The notes beneath the pieces are model-generated. The model was not told the origin of the DNA, made no database searches, and saw only the letters and a list, made by a program, of their open reading frames with translations. A stretch of 64,000 nt of DNA from Segetibacter aerophilus (GTDB lineage Bacteria; Bacteroidota; Bacteroidia; Chitinophagales; Chitinophagaceae): the NCBI RefSeq assembly GCF_007991655.1, contig NZ_BJYT01000004.1:62001-126000 (forward strand). The letters run 5' to 3'. This document shows, piece by piece, positions 8,321 through 16,084 of the stretch. The stretch's first letter is position 1. Every line of letters begins with the position of its first letter. Position numbers and translations under genes: made by a program.

Positions 8321-9343
8321 ATGTCGCTAACAATAACAAGCCCGAAACATTCATTTGTAAACTTCAACGGAGGCCTAACCGATTTCGTTATTCCAGCTTA
8401 TAAAAGCGTTGGCGTTGCTTTTCAGTTTATGATTGACGCCGCGAGCCTGGTTCCTATTGATGACGCGGTGACTGTTCAAATTGCCGACCGCTACAACGGG
8501 TTTCTTTATTCGCACGCTTCACTTGTAGCAACAAACCTTTGTGCCTGGGGAAAGCTTACGGGCCTTGTCGACGCTGACTTCCCGGGTAACGTGCTAATAG
8601 GGCCAATGGCGGGAAGCTACCCAACAAAGCAGTCGTTGTTCGATAAAATAAACCAGCAGTTTGATGTTGGCATGAGCGAGTATGTATTTCCTTACTGCTG
8701 TGTCAACGCTTTGCCTTTCATTTCGTTCACCTTTAGGAATGTAAACAATGTCAACAAGGGGGCGAGCGTAACCTACTACAAAGGGCTTATGCAAGTGACC
8801 ATTACGGAGAACGCGAACAGCTTATTTACTGCAATCCCTTCTTTAACCGAGTGCTTCAAATACGCTGTGGTTCACGGCAGCGATAAAGTTTATAGTAACC
8901 TCTTTAGAAAGGAAACAAATAACAGCTACCTGACTAAAATTACCTACAGCAATAATGAGGACTTCGCCGGCTTTGGCTATCCAAATGGAACGGCAATAAA
9001 TTCTGTTTGGCTGCCCGCTTATCTGTATGAACCAAAGTATCCGGAAACAAGAAAGGTTTACAGGCGAAGCGACGGAAGCTATAAAGTACAAAGCGCAAGC
9101 ATTGAGAAAGAGTGGGAAATGGTAACCGATTACATGCCCCGGTCTATGCATGAAAAAATAGTAATTGCACTTGGGCACGATAACATATACCTGCTGAATA
9201 AAGAGATCGACAGCTATGTTAGCAAGAAAGACGAGTATGATATCGACTGGCAAGAAAGGGTTTTGGAAGCGCAGGCAAAGTGTAAAGTGCTGGAGCCGTT
9301 TGAGGCTAGGAATTCAAATTGTGAAAAAAGAGTAAGCTGTTAA
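8321..9343 (+). CDS. Tail-associated structural protein, unknown family
   Basis: A 340-residue protein, beta-rich, starting at ATG 8321 three bases after the preceding stop. The first half is hydrophobic and aromatic with few charges; the last 80 residues are charged (YRRSDGSYKVQSASIEKEWE) and probably helical. It has several cysteines, including a CC pair near residue 128 and Cys at the very C terminus. Between the tape measure/tail-tip gene and the portal it most likely encodes a tail or tail-fibre component, but no family is recognised. Confidence 0.55.
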   Translation: MSLTITSPKHSFVNFNGGLTDFVIPAYKSVGVAFQFMIDAASLVPIDDAVTVQIADRYNGFLYSHASLVATNLCAWGKLTGLVDADFPGNVLIGPMAGSYPTKQSLFDKINQQFDVGMSEYVFPYCCVNALPFISFTFRNVNNVNKGASVTYYKGLMQVTITENANSLFTAIPSLTECFKYAVVHGSDKVYSNLFRKETNNSYLTKITYSNNEDFAGFGYPNGTAINSVWLPAYLYEPKYPETRKVYRRSDGSYKVQSASIEKEWEMVTDYMPRSMHEKIVIALGHDNIYLLNKEIDSYVSKKDEYDIDWQERVLEAQAKCKVLEPFEARNSNCEKRVSC

Positions 9344-9353
9344 ATAATAACGT

Positions 9354-11234
9354 ATGCCAACAATACTATCACCCGAGGAACTTAAGGCGCGTTTTTCAGG
9401 AACCAAAAAAAGCGTTGCTTGGAATGACAGCGTACTGCTATACCATAAGCTGAAGGTACACGCTGAGGGTGAAATGCCTATCCACCTGATTAAGGCAGCA
9501 AGGCCGAACGAAAGCGAAGCCGTGCGAACCTACAGGCAGAGTATTTACGAGGCAGAAACTCAAAACCCAATACAACGAGTTATTTCTGTGCTCGAGAAAA
9601 TAAGGCGGTCGCCCGATTGGATGATTCGCTTTCGGGATGACATACCCGCAATGATCACCAAAGAGGAAACGCTCGAAAGCTATATCGACGGCAAGTACCC
9701 CGTTTACAAAACGCTTGAGAACTGGTTATTTGAAGAAGCTTTAAAGGCAATTGCTTTGGACGCAAACGGCGTTTGTATTGTTATGCCGCAGGACCTGAAT
9801 GTAAACGGTATGGAGTACATAAAGCCCGTTGCAATGATTTTTAACGCCCCTCAAATAGTTGATTTCGTTACGGACGATTACGTTATTGTTAGAAGCGACG
9901 AATACTCCAGCAAGCTTAGCACGGACGTACAACAAACGAGGGCCCAAGCAATAGCCGGATTTACCGGCAACCCGTTTCTTGACGCCTCAAGCAGCAACCG
10001 GGTTGACCTTCCTTACTCTACTTCGGCCATGGTTTTTTATGTCGTCGACAACTACTCATATCAGAAATGGGAGGAAGTAGACGGCGGGATGTACATGCTT
10101 ACGCAGCAATACGTTCACGGGCTTAACTCACTGCCGGCCTTTCAACTGCCTGGCAAGTTTCATAAGCGTATGGGAAGCAGCGTTATTAAGACAACACCGC
10201 TTAACCCTATGGTACCGCACCTCAACAAGGCCGCAAGGGAAAGTAATGACCTGGATATTGGGGTTGTAAAACATTTGCACCCGCAGAAATGGAGGATTAA
10301 TAACATTCAGTGCGGAGAGTGCTCGGGTACCGGAAAGACTCTTGTTTCAGGATCTACAACGCAGTGCAAAGCTTGTAAGGGCGAGGGAGTTTCTAACGGC
10401 AGCTCCCCAGTTGATGAGATTATAATAAAGCCAGCGGCTATTGGTGAGCAGAATATCCCGGTGCCAGCGATGGGCTATGTTGAAATGAATGTTGAGATTA
10501 TTAAAATTCAGAACGAAAGGATCGAGGAGCATTTATACAAAGCGCTGGCAGCGGTCAACATGGATCACCTAAGCTCAACGCCGCTTAATATTTCCGGCAA
10601 GGGTAAAGAGCTTGACCGGGATGAGATGAACAGCGTTATAAGCTGGTTTGCTGAAAGCCTTGTTTTTGTTGCTGATCATGTTTGTAAATGGGTAAATGAA
10701 CTGAGGTACAAGGGCGTTGTTGCTGACGAAGTGAAGAGAAACGACATGCGGCCGATTATACCGGTCCCGGAGAAGTTCGATATCATCAATACAACCTTTC
10801 TTATTACCGAGTACAGTACGGCAAAAACAGCGGGGCTGAGCTCTACTATACTTGCCGAACTTGAAAAGGAAATTGCTCAGAAGAAGTTCTACTCTAATGA
10901 TGAGGTTTCCGGATTCGTTCAAACGGTGATGGATTGTAACCCGTTGCTGGGTTTAAGTATAGAGGAAAAGAGCCTGTTGTCAGGTAGCGGGCTGGTAACA
11001 AAGGAGGACGCTATTATGAGCGTTTACATCACTGACTTTGTTAACAGGGCGCTCGAGGAAGATAAAAACTTCCTGGATAAAAGTAAGGTTGATAAGCGTA
11101 AAATACTGCTGCAGTATGCAACAGAAAAAGCGGCCTTGCTAAATACAGCGGCCACCATGGCACAAGATATTTTTGAAGGTGGTGCACCCGCTAAAAAGGA
11201 GCCAGCCGATAAGGAAGAAGGAGTTGCCGCGTGA
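9354..11234 (+). CDS. Phage portal protein with zinc-ribbon insertion
   Basis: A 626-residue protein whose length, mixed alpha/beta core, long helical C-terminal region (roughly residues 385-620) and position just before a MuF-like minor head protein fit a portal protein, the dodecameric ring at the capsid vertex through which DNA is packaged. At residues 320-345 it carries two CxxCxGxG-type knuckles (C320-GE-C323-SGTG and C338-KA-C341-KGEG), the pattern of the DnaJ zinc domain. The C terminus is charged (PAKKEPADKEEG). Its stop overlaps the following GTG start. Portal is the best reading, from context and layout; the zinc site is directly visible. Confidence 0.7.
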   Translation: MPTILSPEELKARFSGTKKSVAWNDSVLLYHKLKVHAEGEMPIHLIKAARPNESEAVRTYRQSIYEAETQNPIQRVISVLEKIRRSPDWMIRFRDDIPAMITKEETLESYIDGKYPVYKTLENWLFEEALKAIALDANGVCIVMPQDLNVNGMEYIKPVAMIFNAPQIVDFVTDDYVIVRSDEYSSKLSTDVQQTRAQAIAGFTGNPFLDASSSNRVDLPYSTSAMVFYVVDNYSYQKWEEVDGGMYMLTQQYVHGLNSLPAFQLPGKFHKRMGSSVIKTTPLNPMVPHLNKAARESNDLDIGVVKHLHPQKWRINNIQCGECSGTGKTLVSGSTTQCKACKGEGVSNGSSPVDEIIIKPAAIGEQNIPVPAMGYVEMNVEIIKIQNERIEEHLYKALAAVNMDHLSSTPLNISGKGKELDRDEMNSVISWFAESLVFVADHVCKWVNELRYKGVVADEVKRNDMRPIIPVPEKFDIINTTFLITEYSTAKTAGLSSTILAELEKEIAQKKFYSNDEVSGFVQTVMDCNPLLGLSIEEKSLLSGSGLVTKEDAIMSVYITDFVNRALEEDKNFLDKSKVDKRKILLQYATEKAALLNTAATMAQDIFEGGAPAKKEPADKEEGVAA

Positions 11235-11938
11235 AGTTAATCTCATACCATAGCAACCTATACCTCGACACATTCAAAGAGCACGTGGAAGAAATTAAGG
11301 CCAAAGGTTTCGATACGGTCCTTTTTTGCATCACTGAAACGGACCTTTTCTTTAACCTGGGAACATTTAAGGAATTGCGGGAATATGCAGAAGGCGAAGG
11401 GCTGAAAACGTGGGCGACATTTTGGGGGCTCACTGCTGGCGAGGCAATTTGTAGGGAGTGCGACATTGCAAAGTGGGTCCATGCGGTAAAAGAAACCGGG
11501 TTTGGGAATGTAATGATTGACGAGCCTAAGAACATGCAATCAATATCGGCGTTCTTGGATTTTAGCCACCTGTTAGACTTTCACCTTTGCCTTTGTGACA
11601 AAACATTTAGCGCATTGTCTGATTATGAGCTAACCTCTTTGCCGGTTCGAAGCCTGGGCGTTTCCTGCTACCACTGGACCGATAACTGGTATAAGATCAG
11701 GAAGAGGACGGCGGCGACCGCTGAGCGCCTGCATTGGCTAAGGCCCGAGGATAATTTTATATTTATACAAGGCTTTGATATACCTGAAGGAATGGAAAAG
11801 CTGCCGGAAGTGGTGAAGGAAACGTGCGAGCAATACCTTATTACAAATTTTGCCTTTTGGAGTTTCAAATGTACCGCGGCCACAAGTTCAAAGAGGCCGG
11901 TTAACCATAGGCAGATTTGGGAAAGCATACAGTTTTAA
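11231..11938 (+). CDS. TIM-barrel glycosidase-like protein
   Basis: A 235-residue soluble protein starting at GTG 11231, inside the portal stop (GTGA). The alternating strands and helices (KLISYHSN; GFDTVLFCITETD; LKTWATFWGL; GFGNVMIDEP; FIFIQGFDIPEG; NFAFWSFKC) suggest a small (beta/alpha)8 barrel like those of glycoside hydrolases. The acidic pair in MIDEP is a candidate catalytic site and the closing FWSF strand fits a barrel end. No signal peptide. Carried between portal and minor head genes, it could modify host polysaccharide or have a capsid role. Function unknown; the fold is inferred from the pattern alone. Confidence 0.5.
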   Translation: MKLISYHSNLYLDTFKEHVEEIKAKGFDTVLFCITETDLFFNLGTFKELREYAEGEGLKTWATFWGLTAGEAICRECDIAKWVHAVKETGFGNVMIDEPKNMQSISAFLDFSHLLDFHLCLCDKTFSALSDYELTSLPVRSLGVSCYHWTDNWYKIRKRTAATAERLHWLRPEDNFIFIQGFDIPEGMEKLPEVVKETCEQYLITNFAFWSFKCTAATSSKRPVNHRQIWESIQF

Positions 11939-11970
11939 AGTGGTCGAATTTGACGGGTTTAAACAAAACT

Positions 11971-12112
11971 ATTGTAAGGATACAACACGTAGTTTTACCT
12001 TTTTTCTTCCACTCATTCTGTAAAACGTTGATAACTAAGCAGTAGTATTGGAAGAAGCTTTTACCTTTTTTGGTAAAACTACCGAAAAAACATTTTTATT
12101 GTAAGAATACAA
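11971..12112 (+). promoter_or_regulatory. Repeated TTGTA-N4-TACAA sites and hairpin before minor head gene
   Basis: The 180-bp gap before the gene at 12120 contains ATTGTAAGGATACAA at 11971-11985 and ATTGTAAGAATACAA at 12098-12112. Each has an inverted repeat TTGTA-N4-TACAA. Between them, TTTTACC-TTTTTT-GGTAAAA (12059-12078) is a perfect 7-bp inverted repeat. The second site ends 7 bases before the ATG. The layout suggests regulator binding sites or a promoter rather than a terminator, but the regulator is unknown. Confidence 0.45.
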
Positions 12113-12119
12113 GGCCTTT

Positions 12120-13049
12120 ATGAGCGACATTTCAACCATACTGAAAACGATTGAGGGGGCTGTAGACAAGCTTTCCTCCCATGCTTCCGAGAAGCAGGCC
12201 GGCGTATTTAAAAAGCTGGTTGGAATGCTTAAGGCGCTTGAAACAAGGCAAGACGCTATTCTTAACAATACGAAAAACCTTAAGCTTATCAACAACATTA
12301 AGGTTGAGCTGGAAAGGATAATTGTTGACGACCGGTATAAAAAAGAAGTAAAGGAATTCGTTAGTTCTTACAATGACGTTCAGGAGGTAAGTAATAAATA
12401 CTTCTCCAGCTTCGCGTCGAACTTTTCACCAAAAGCGGCACTAAACGCAATCAGGAAAACGGCGGTTGAAACTACTTTAAACGGCCTTACTGAAACAGGC
12501 ATACAAGCGGGAGTGACCGAGGGAATGCGAAAGATCTTGCTCAGCAATATGACTGCCGGCGGTTCTTACGCCGATATGACCGAGCAGCTGAGAAAGTATA
12601 TGCTTGCTGACGAAAATACTCCAGGCGCTTTAGAGCAGCACGTGAGAACGTTTTCAACTACAGCAATCAATCAGTACAGCGCGGAGTATAACAAGGCAGT
12701 AGCTGACGATCTAGGGCTTGAGTGGTACGTCTACACCGGGTCACTGCTTACAACCTCCCGGCCTTTTTGCATTAAGGCGGTCGAGAAAAAGTACATTCAC
12801 GTGAGCGAGTTTGAAACAATACTGGAGGGTGACTTTGGGGAGTTTGGTAAAGTAGGAATAAGTAAGTCAACAGGCCTGCCCGCTGGGCTAATGAAAGGAA
12901 CGGACAAAGGTAATTTAATCAGGAGGCGCGGTGGCTGGGCGTGCGGTCACCAAATGATTGCGGTTGCTGAGTTGATAGTTCCGAGAGCAAAAAAGGACTC
13001 GGTTTATTCGTCCGTCGATTATAAATTGTGGAAGATAAAGACGGCTTAA
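12120..13049 (+). CDS. MuF-like minor head / head morphogenesis protein
   Basis: A 309-residue protein. The first 110 residues are helical; the C-terminal part has the typical MuF-type core: helices with GITEGMRK-like segments, the TSRPFC motif (C217) and the closing RRGGWACGHQ motif (C275, H277), corresponding to the C-x-x-H of the phage head morphogenesis family (SPP1 gp7 / Mu gpF). These proteins sit in small copy number inside or at the portal vertex of the capsid. It follows the portal and the TIM-barrel gene after a 180-bp gap with possible control sites. Family recognition is good. Confidence 0.82.
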   Translation: MSDISTILKTIEGAVDKLSSHASEKQAGVFKKLVGMLKALETRQDAILNNTKNLKLINNIKVELERIIVDDRYKKEVKEFVSSYNDVQEVSNKYFSSFASNFSPKAALNAIRKTAVETTLNGLTETGIQAGVTEGMRKILLSNMTAGGSYADMTEQLRKYMLADENTPGALEQHVRTFSTTAINQYSAEYNKAVADDLGLEWYVYTGSLLTTSRPFCIKAVEKKYIHVSEFETILEGDFGEFGKVGISKSTGLPAGLMKGTDKGNLIRRRGGWACGHQMIAVAELIVPRAKKDSVYSSVDYKLWKIKTA

Positions 13050-13073
13050 AAAACATACAACCCTTAGAAAATA

Positions 13074-13259
13074 ATGGATAAGCTTTACCCTGAATTGGTG
13101 GAAGGTGTGACTTCTATCATTGCCCGCTCGCGCTGTCACGAAGAGGGCTTTTTACAGGACCCGAGGTTGGCGGCTAAAGAGGTTCTGAAGTATATACACG
13201 ATAAGAAGCTAATGGTTGGTGAGCCGGAAAATATTGAAGCTTTAGATAGGGAGTATTAG
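13074..13259 (+). CDS. Small phage protein, unknown
   Basis: A 61-residue acidic, helical protein beginning MDKLYPELVEGVTSIIARS, 24 bases after the minor head gene. It has no membrane segment and no motif I recognise. The 3' end overlaps the convergent gene at 13256 by 4 bases. It may be the last gene of the head operon before the minus-strand accessory genes. Confidence 0.55.
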   Translation: MDKLYPELVEGVTSIIARSRCHEEGFLQDPRLAAKEVLKYIHDKKLMVGEPENIEALDREY

Positions 13260-13522
13260 CTTGAGTAATTCTCTTCAACTGCCTTAACTACTTCTTTATT
13301 TTCAGGCTTCGCTACGACGAATCTGCTTTGCCTGAAGGAGTACTCCTGTCCATTGGGATGACAAGGATTAGGTAACTCATAAAACACATACGCTTTTTTG
13401 CTGTCAATAGAGCTGACAACTTCTTCTTTCAATGTATATCGTTCTCCCTTTACAGGTAAGTTTTCAAATCCAGCTTTTTGCTCAGCTGTGAAAACATCAT
13501 TTATACAGAGGAATTCATTCAT
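13256..13522 (-). CDS. Small accessory prophage protein, unknown
   Basis: An 88-residue soluble protein beginning MNEFLCINDVFTAEQKAGF. A beta-rich core (KGERYTLKEEVVS, KAYVFYELPNPCHPNG, FRQSRFVV) suggests a small beta-barrel or SH3-like fold. It is the second gene of a two-gene minus-strand unit with 13528..13740, separated by 5 bases. Similar small proteins occur in Bacteroidota prophages, but I cannot name a function. Confidence 0.55.
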   Translation of the reverse strand: MNEFLCINDVFTAEQKAGFENLPVKGERYTLKEEVVSSIDSKKAYVFYELPNPCHPNGQEYSFRQSRFVVAKPENKEVVKAVEENYSS

Positions 13523-13527
13523 ATTGC

Positions 13528-13740
13528 TTAAGCGTTAGGAAGCTTCAAAAGTACATTCTTTTCTTTGTGCTCGTGGAAAATGCAGCCGAAGTTTCGGTCT
13601 GTCATTACGCTGGTATCATCGACGCTGTCAAAGTCCTGAGTAACCTTAAGCCTGTCAATTGTCATTTCGTTATTACAAGCTCCCCAGGTTGAGTGGACGA
13701 ACTCCCAGTGCTCGCAGCTTTCGCAGAACTTATCAGGCAT
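13528..13740 (-). CDS. Small putative zinc-binding protein
   Basis: A 70-residue protein with Cys and His at typical zinc-knuckle spacing: FCESCEHWEF near the N terminus, GACN in the middle and FGCIFHEH near the end. Such CxxC-x-HW ... GxC ... GCxxxE layouts occur in small phage and prophage proteins of unknown role. It is the first gene of a minus-strand pair, divergent from the + strand gene at 13836, with about 95 bp of shared upstream sequence for promoters. Confidence 0.6.
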   Translation of the reverse strand: MPDKFCESCEHWEFVHSTWGACNNEMTIDRLKVTQDFDSVDDTSVMTDRNFGCIFHEHKEKNVLLKLPNA

Positions 13741-13835
13741 TTAATATATTTCCGTAAATGTAGGGCGCCAGTTCCTTAACTTTTACCAAATGAATCAATG
13801 TACCTATGTCAAATTGATTTTTGTATTTTGTTTTA

Positions 13836-14399
13836 ATGGTAACCGTTAGAGAGCTTTTAACTACGTTTTGGACTCAGACAGCGTTTGTCCTTACGGGTAT
13901 TTTTGCCTTAATATTTTACCTTATTAAACGCCAATATGATCTGGGGAGCAAAAAAGCAGAAATAAGGTTTAATGCTTTTTTTGAGAAAAAAATCCTTTCG
14001 CTAATGTCATTTCAGGAAGCCTATGCGAAATTCAGTGATGTTTTTGCAAATGGTCTTCCTCTCTTCTATACTCAAGATCTCAGTGACCTAGAAAAAGAAA
14101 AGGAATTAATCACAAAGTTGACTATGGAAATTTACGCCGCTCATGTTATTTTTTCAAGCAAATACCAGCAGCTCAAACTGTTCCTTAGAGAGGGCGAGCG
14201 GGAGAAGTACAGACCGATAATGAAGAATTTCCAACGCTTGTCTCAGGAGTTGGTTTTCTATTTGAAATCTGATGAGGCTAAGAAAGAGCCGGCGAAGGGT
14301 TTCGATCGCATCAGCAACTCCTATGTTTCGGATTTTAAAACAGGCGCAGACGCCCTGCGAGATATTATTGTAGAATTTCAGAAGGAGGTGGGGTATTAA
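13836..14399 (+). CDS. Membrane-anchored helical protein (accessory cassette gene 1)
   Basis: A 187-residue protein with one N-terminal membrane span (about residues 9-28, including FVLTGIFALIFYLI) and a long cytoplasmic helical domain with coiled-coil character (YRPIMKNFQRLSQELVFYL). ATG 13836 is chosen over an in-frame TTG 15 bases upstream because the upstream sequence looks like promoter. The cassette is more AT-rich by eye than the flanking head genes. It lies 31 bases before the next gene, probably co-transcribed. No family recognised. A membrane-anchored helical protein inside a head module is typical of a moron, possibly involved in superinfection exclusion, which is inference only. 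Confidence 0.6.
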   Translation: MVTVRELLTTFWTQTAFVLTGIFALIFYLIKRQYDLGSKKAEIRFNAFFEKKILSLMSFQEAYAKFSDVFANGLPLFYTQDLSDLEKEKELITKLTMEIYAAHVIFSSKYQQLKLFLREGEREKYRPIMKNFQRLSQELVFYLKSDEAKKEPAKGFDRISNSYVSDFKTGADALRDIIVEFQKEVGY

Positions 14400-14430
14400 T
14401 AAATTTTTATTTGTTTTAAAGTCAAATGTT

Positions 14431-15045
14431 ATGGACATATTTTCTGCTATTACTGGTGGGATAAAACTAGTTTTAGATTTCTTTAATGTAATTAGAGGAG
14501 TAAAAAAGGAAGAAAAGGATTCAAGTAAAAAGATATTTTCTCCCAAAACAATTTCAGCTATTCGGCTTCAGACAAAGTACCTCCAGCAGGATATCAAAAA
14601 CCTTAAAGCGGCACTTAATAAGGACGATCCACAAGAGCTTCGAAAAGAATACGCAAACTTTATAAAGACTTTCAACGCTTTCCTTCGAAAAATTTTACAA
14701 ATTGACATCCTTTTATTTGATCTATATTCGAAATCTATAGGGGGACTGCTGGCACAGTTAATGGGAAACGACTCGCGAATTTTAGAATACTTTAGTAGTT
14801 TGAAAGCTTCGCGAGATCGCTGGCAGTTAAGCGATAAAATTTCGTTCATCAAGAACTTTGAAATGTTAAAAGGCGAACTTGAGCGAATGGGGTTTGAAGG
14901 ACGAGGAAGAGACGTAACGCACCCTATCTATCGCAAGGAAAAGTTGACAGCGGCACTAAACACTCTGAATAACAACTTGAACGGAGTTAATCAATATTTT
15001 GAAGACTTATTGAAAAATAACTGGACTCCCAAAGATTTATCCTGA
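14431..15045 (+). CDS. Helical accessory protein (cassette gene 2)
   Basis: A 204-residue, lysine-rich, almost fully helical protein. The first 20 residues (MDIFSAITGGIKLVLDFFNV) are amphipathic and may contact the membrane. A central coiled-coil stretch (YLQQDIKNLKAALNKDD) and a hydrophobic patch (ILQIDILLFDLYSKSIGGLL) follow. It lies 31 bases after the membrane-anchored gene on the same strand. No known domain recognised. The pairing of a membrane-spanning and a peripheral helical protein suggests that they act together, but their role is unknown. Confidence 0.6.
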   Translation: MDIFSAITGGIKLVLDFFNVIRGVKKEEKDSSKKIFSPKTISAIRLQTKYLQQDIKNLKAALNKDDPQELRKEYANFIKTFNAFLRKILQIDILLFDLYSKSIGGLLAQLMGNDSRILEYFSSLKASRDRWQLSDKISFIKNFEMLKGELERMGFEGRGRDVTHPIYRKEKLTAALNTLNNNLNGVNQYFEDLLKNNWTPKDLS

Positions 15046-15099
15046 AATGCAAGGTTCTAAAAATAGGGCCCATACAATAAGGATGTTAAGATTTGACTT

Positions 15100-15354
15100 T
15101 CATGGTTTTTCGAAACTATACATTTTCCTGTAGTCCCCAACCGTCCTATAACACTTACGGTTATACGAAAACCCGGCTGGTATTTGTTCCTCTAGCTCAA
15201 TCTGCCCTTTTTTGTAAGTTATCATGTATCCTACATGCCGCGTAAAACCTTCATTTTCAAGAAAGGCAGTTGTAAGCTTTGCGCTGTTAGGTAGTTGAAC
15301 TTGGCGCTGGCAGGAGGCAAGTAGTACGAGGGCGAGTAGTAGAGTATATTTCAT
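15100..15354 (-). CDS. Small prophage lipoprotein
   Basis: An 84-residue protein starting at ATG 15354 (MKYTLLLALVLLASCQRQ). It has a classic lipoprotein signal: short basic start, hydrophobic core and a lipobox L-A-S-C at residues 12-15. The mature part is about 70 residues, basic and with a single further Cys. Candidates include a superinfection-exclusion lipoprotein (these block DNA entry of related phages) or an outer-membrane spanin; the lysis region at 29-31 kb already has a spanin-like pair, so exclusion is somewhat more likely. It is on the minus strand downstream of the small gene at 15371..15556. Confidence 0.65.
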   Translation of the reverse strand: MKYTLLLALVLLASCQRQVQLPNSAKLTTAFLENEGFTRHVGYMITYKKGQIELEEQIPAGFSYNRKCYRTVGDYRKMYSFEKP

Positions 15355-15370
15355 AAAACTGATTCTCTTG

Positions 15371-15556
15371 TTAATGCAAATTCTCATGAATTTCAACCTC
15401 TTTGCCCTCTTTCAAATAAGCTTCCTTCAAAAGCCGCTCGATGGTTTTCTGGAGGCTTACAACACGCCCTTTTTCTTTTTTAAATTGGAGCTGCTTTGTA
15501 TAAATTAGGTCCATTACTTTCTTATCTAAACTGTCATTTTTCAAGAGGATCGCCAT
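15371..15556 (-). CDS. Small ribbon-helix-helix-like protein
   Basis: A 61-residue basic protein starting MAILLKNDSLDKKVMDLIY. The segment VVSLQKTIERLLKEAYLKEG resembles the helix-turn-helix end of ribbon-helix-helix (CopG/Arc) regulators and antitoxins. It lies 16 bases upstream of the lipoprotein gene on the same strand and may regulate it. The divergent AT-rich gap to 15676 contains the paired-repeat element. Assignment is from a short pattern only. Confidence 0.5.
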   Translation of the reverse strand: MAILLKNDSLDKKVMDLIYTKQLQFKKEKGRVVSLQKTIERLLKEAYLKEGKEVEIHENLH

Positions 15557-15619
15557 AAGTGAAGTGTTATTGCTCTGTGTATTTAGCTTACAAAGTAAGT
15601 GTTTTTAGCCCTATATTAA

Positions 15620-15649
15620 TCAAATAGATAAAATAATTATCAATAGGAT
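15620..15649 (+). promoter_or_regulatory. Paired 10-bp repeat upstream of head operon
   Basis: TCAAATAGAT at 15620-15629 and TCAATAGGAT at 15640-15649, with AAAATAATTA between, have exactly the same 20-bp spacing as the pair at 3161-3190; the spacer differs by one base plus one offset (AACATAATTA there). It lies 26 bp before the ATG of the first head-operon gene (15676) and in the divergent region with the minus-strand gene at 15556. A shared phage control site is likely. Confidence 0.5.
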
Positions 15650-15675
15650 TATTTTTATAGCACAATCATTCAATT

Positions 15676-16077
15676 ATGTCAAAAGTTCTTCTCGTTACCG
15701 ACTACGCGGGCGGCCTTCATATAACTCCAGTTGCTAACAAAGACTTCTACCAAAGCCGCAACAACGCGGTAAAGGACAAGCAGTTTAAGTTTAAGGAAAT
15801 GGCGGAGGACGAAGCTTATAAGTTCGTTGAAAAGAACAGTGGTATTGACCCAGACTTTAAGGCTCCTAAGCAGATCAATAAAGTAATAGAGGATAAAGAC
15901 GCGGAGATAAGAGAGCTAAGGGCCGCTTTGGCCGCTGCAAAAAAGGATCCTGAGGTACAGGAGCAAAGGGCAATTTTGAACGAGCTAAGCACTACGCCTA
16001 CCTCAAATTCAGAGTACAGCCAAGCGGCTGCAGAACAAATTAAAGAAACTCCTGGCGCTAAGGCAAAAGGAAAATAA
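15676..16077 (+). CDS. Small phage head-operon protein, coiled coil
   Basis: A 133-residue protein beginning MSKVLLVTDYAGGLHITPV. The first half is mixed; the second half is an Ala/Glu/Lys helical region (EIRELRAALAAAKKDPEVQ) ending in a low-complexity tail. It opens the operon that encodes tRNA-Met, scaffold and capsid. Comparable short proteins precede the scaffold gene in other Bacteroidota prophages; function unknown. Confidence 0.55.
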   Translation: MSKVLLVTDYAGGLHITPVANKDFYQSRNNAVKDKQFKFKEMAEDEAYKFVEKNSGIDPDFKAPKQINKVIEDKDAEIRELRAALAAAKKDPEVQEQRAILNELSTTPTSNSEYSQAAAEQIKETPGAKAKGK

Positions 16078-16084
16078 ATAACAC

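Noticed and set aside
13821-13835. TTG start for the membrane-anchored accessory protein
   Set aside because: The five additional codons overlap a likely promoter; ATG 13836 gives a normal N terminus.
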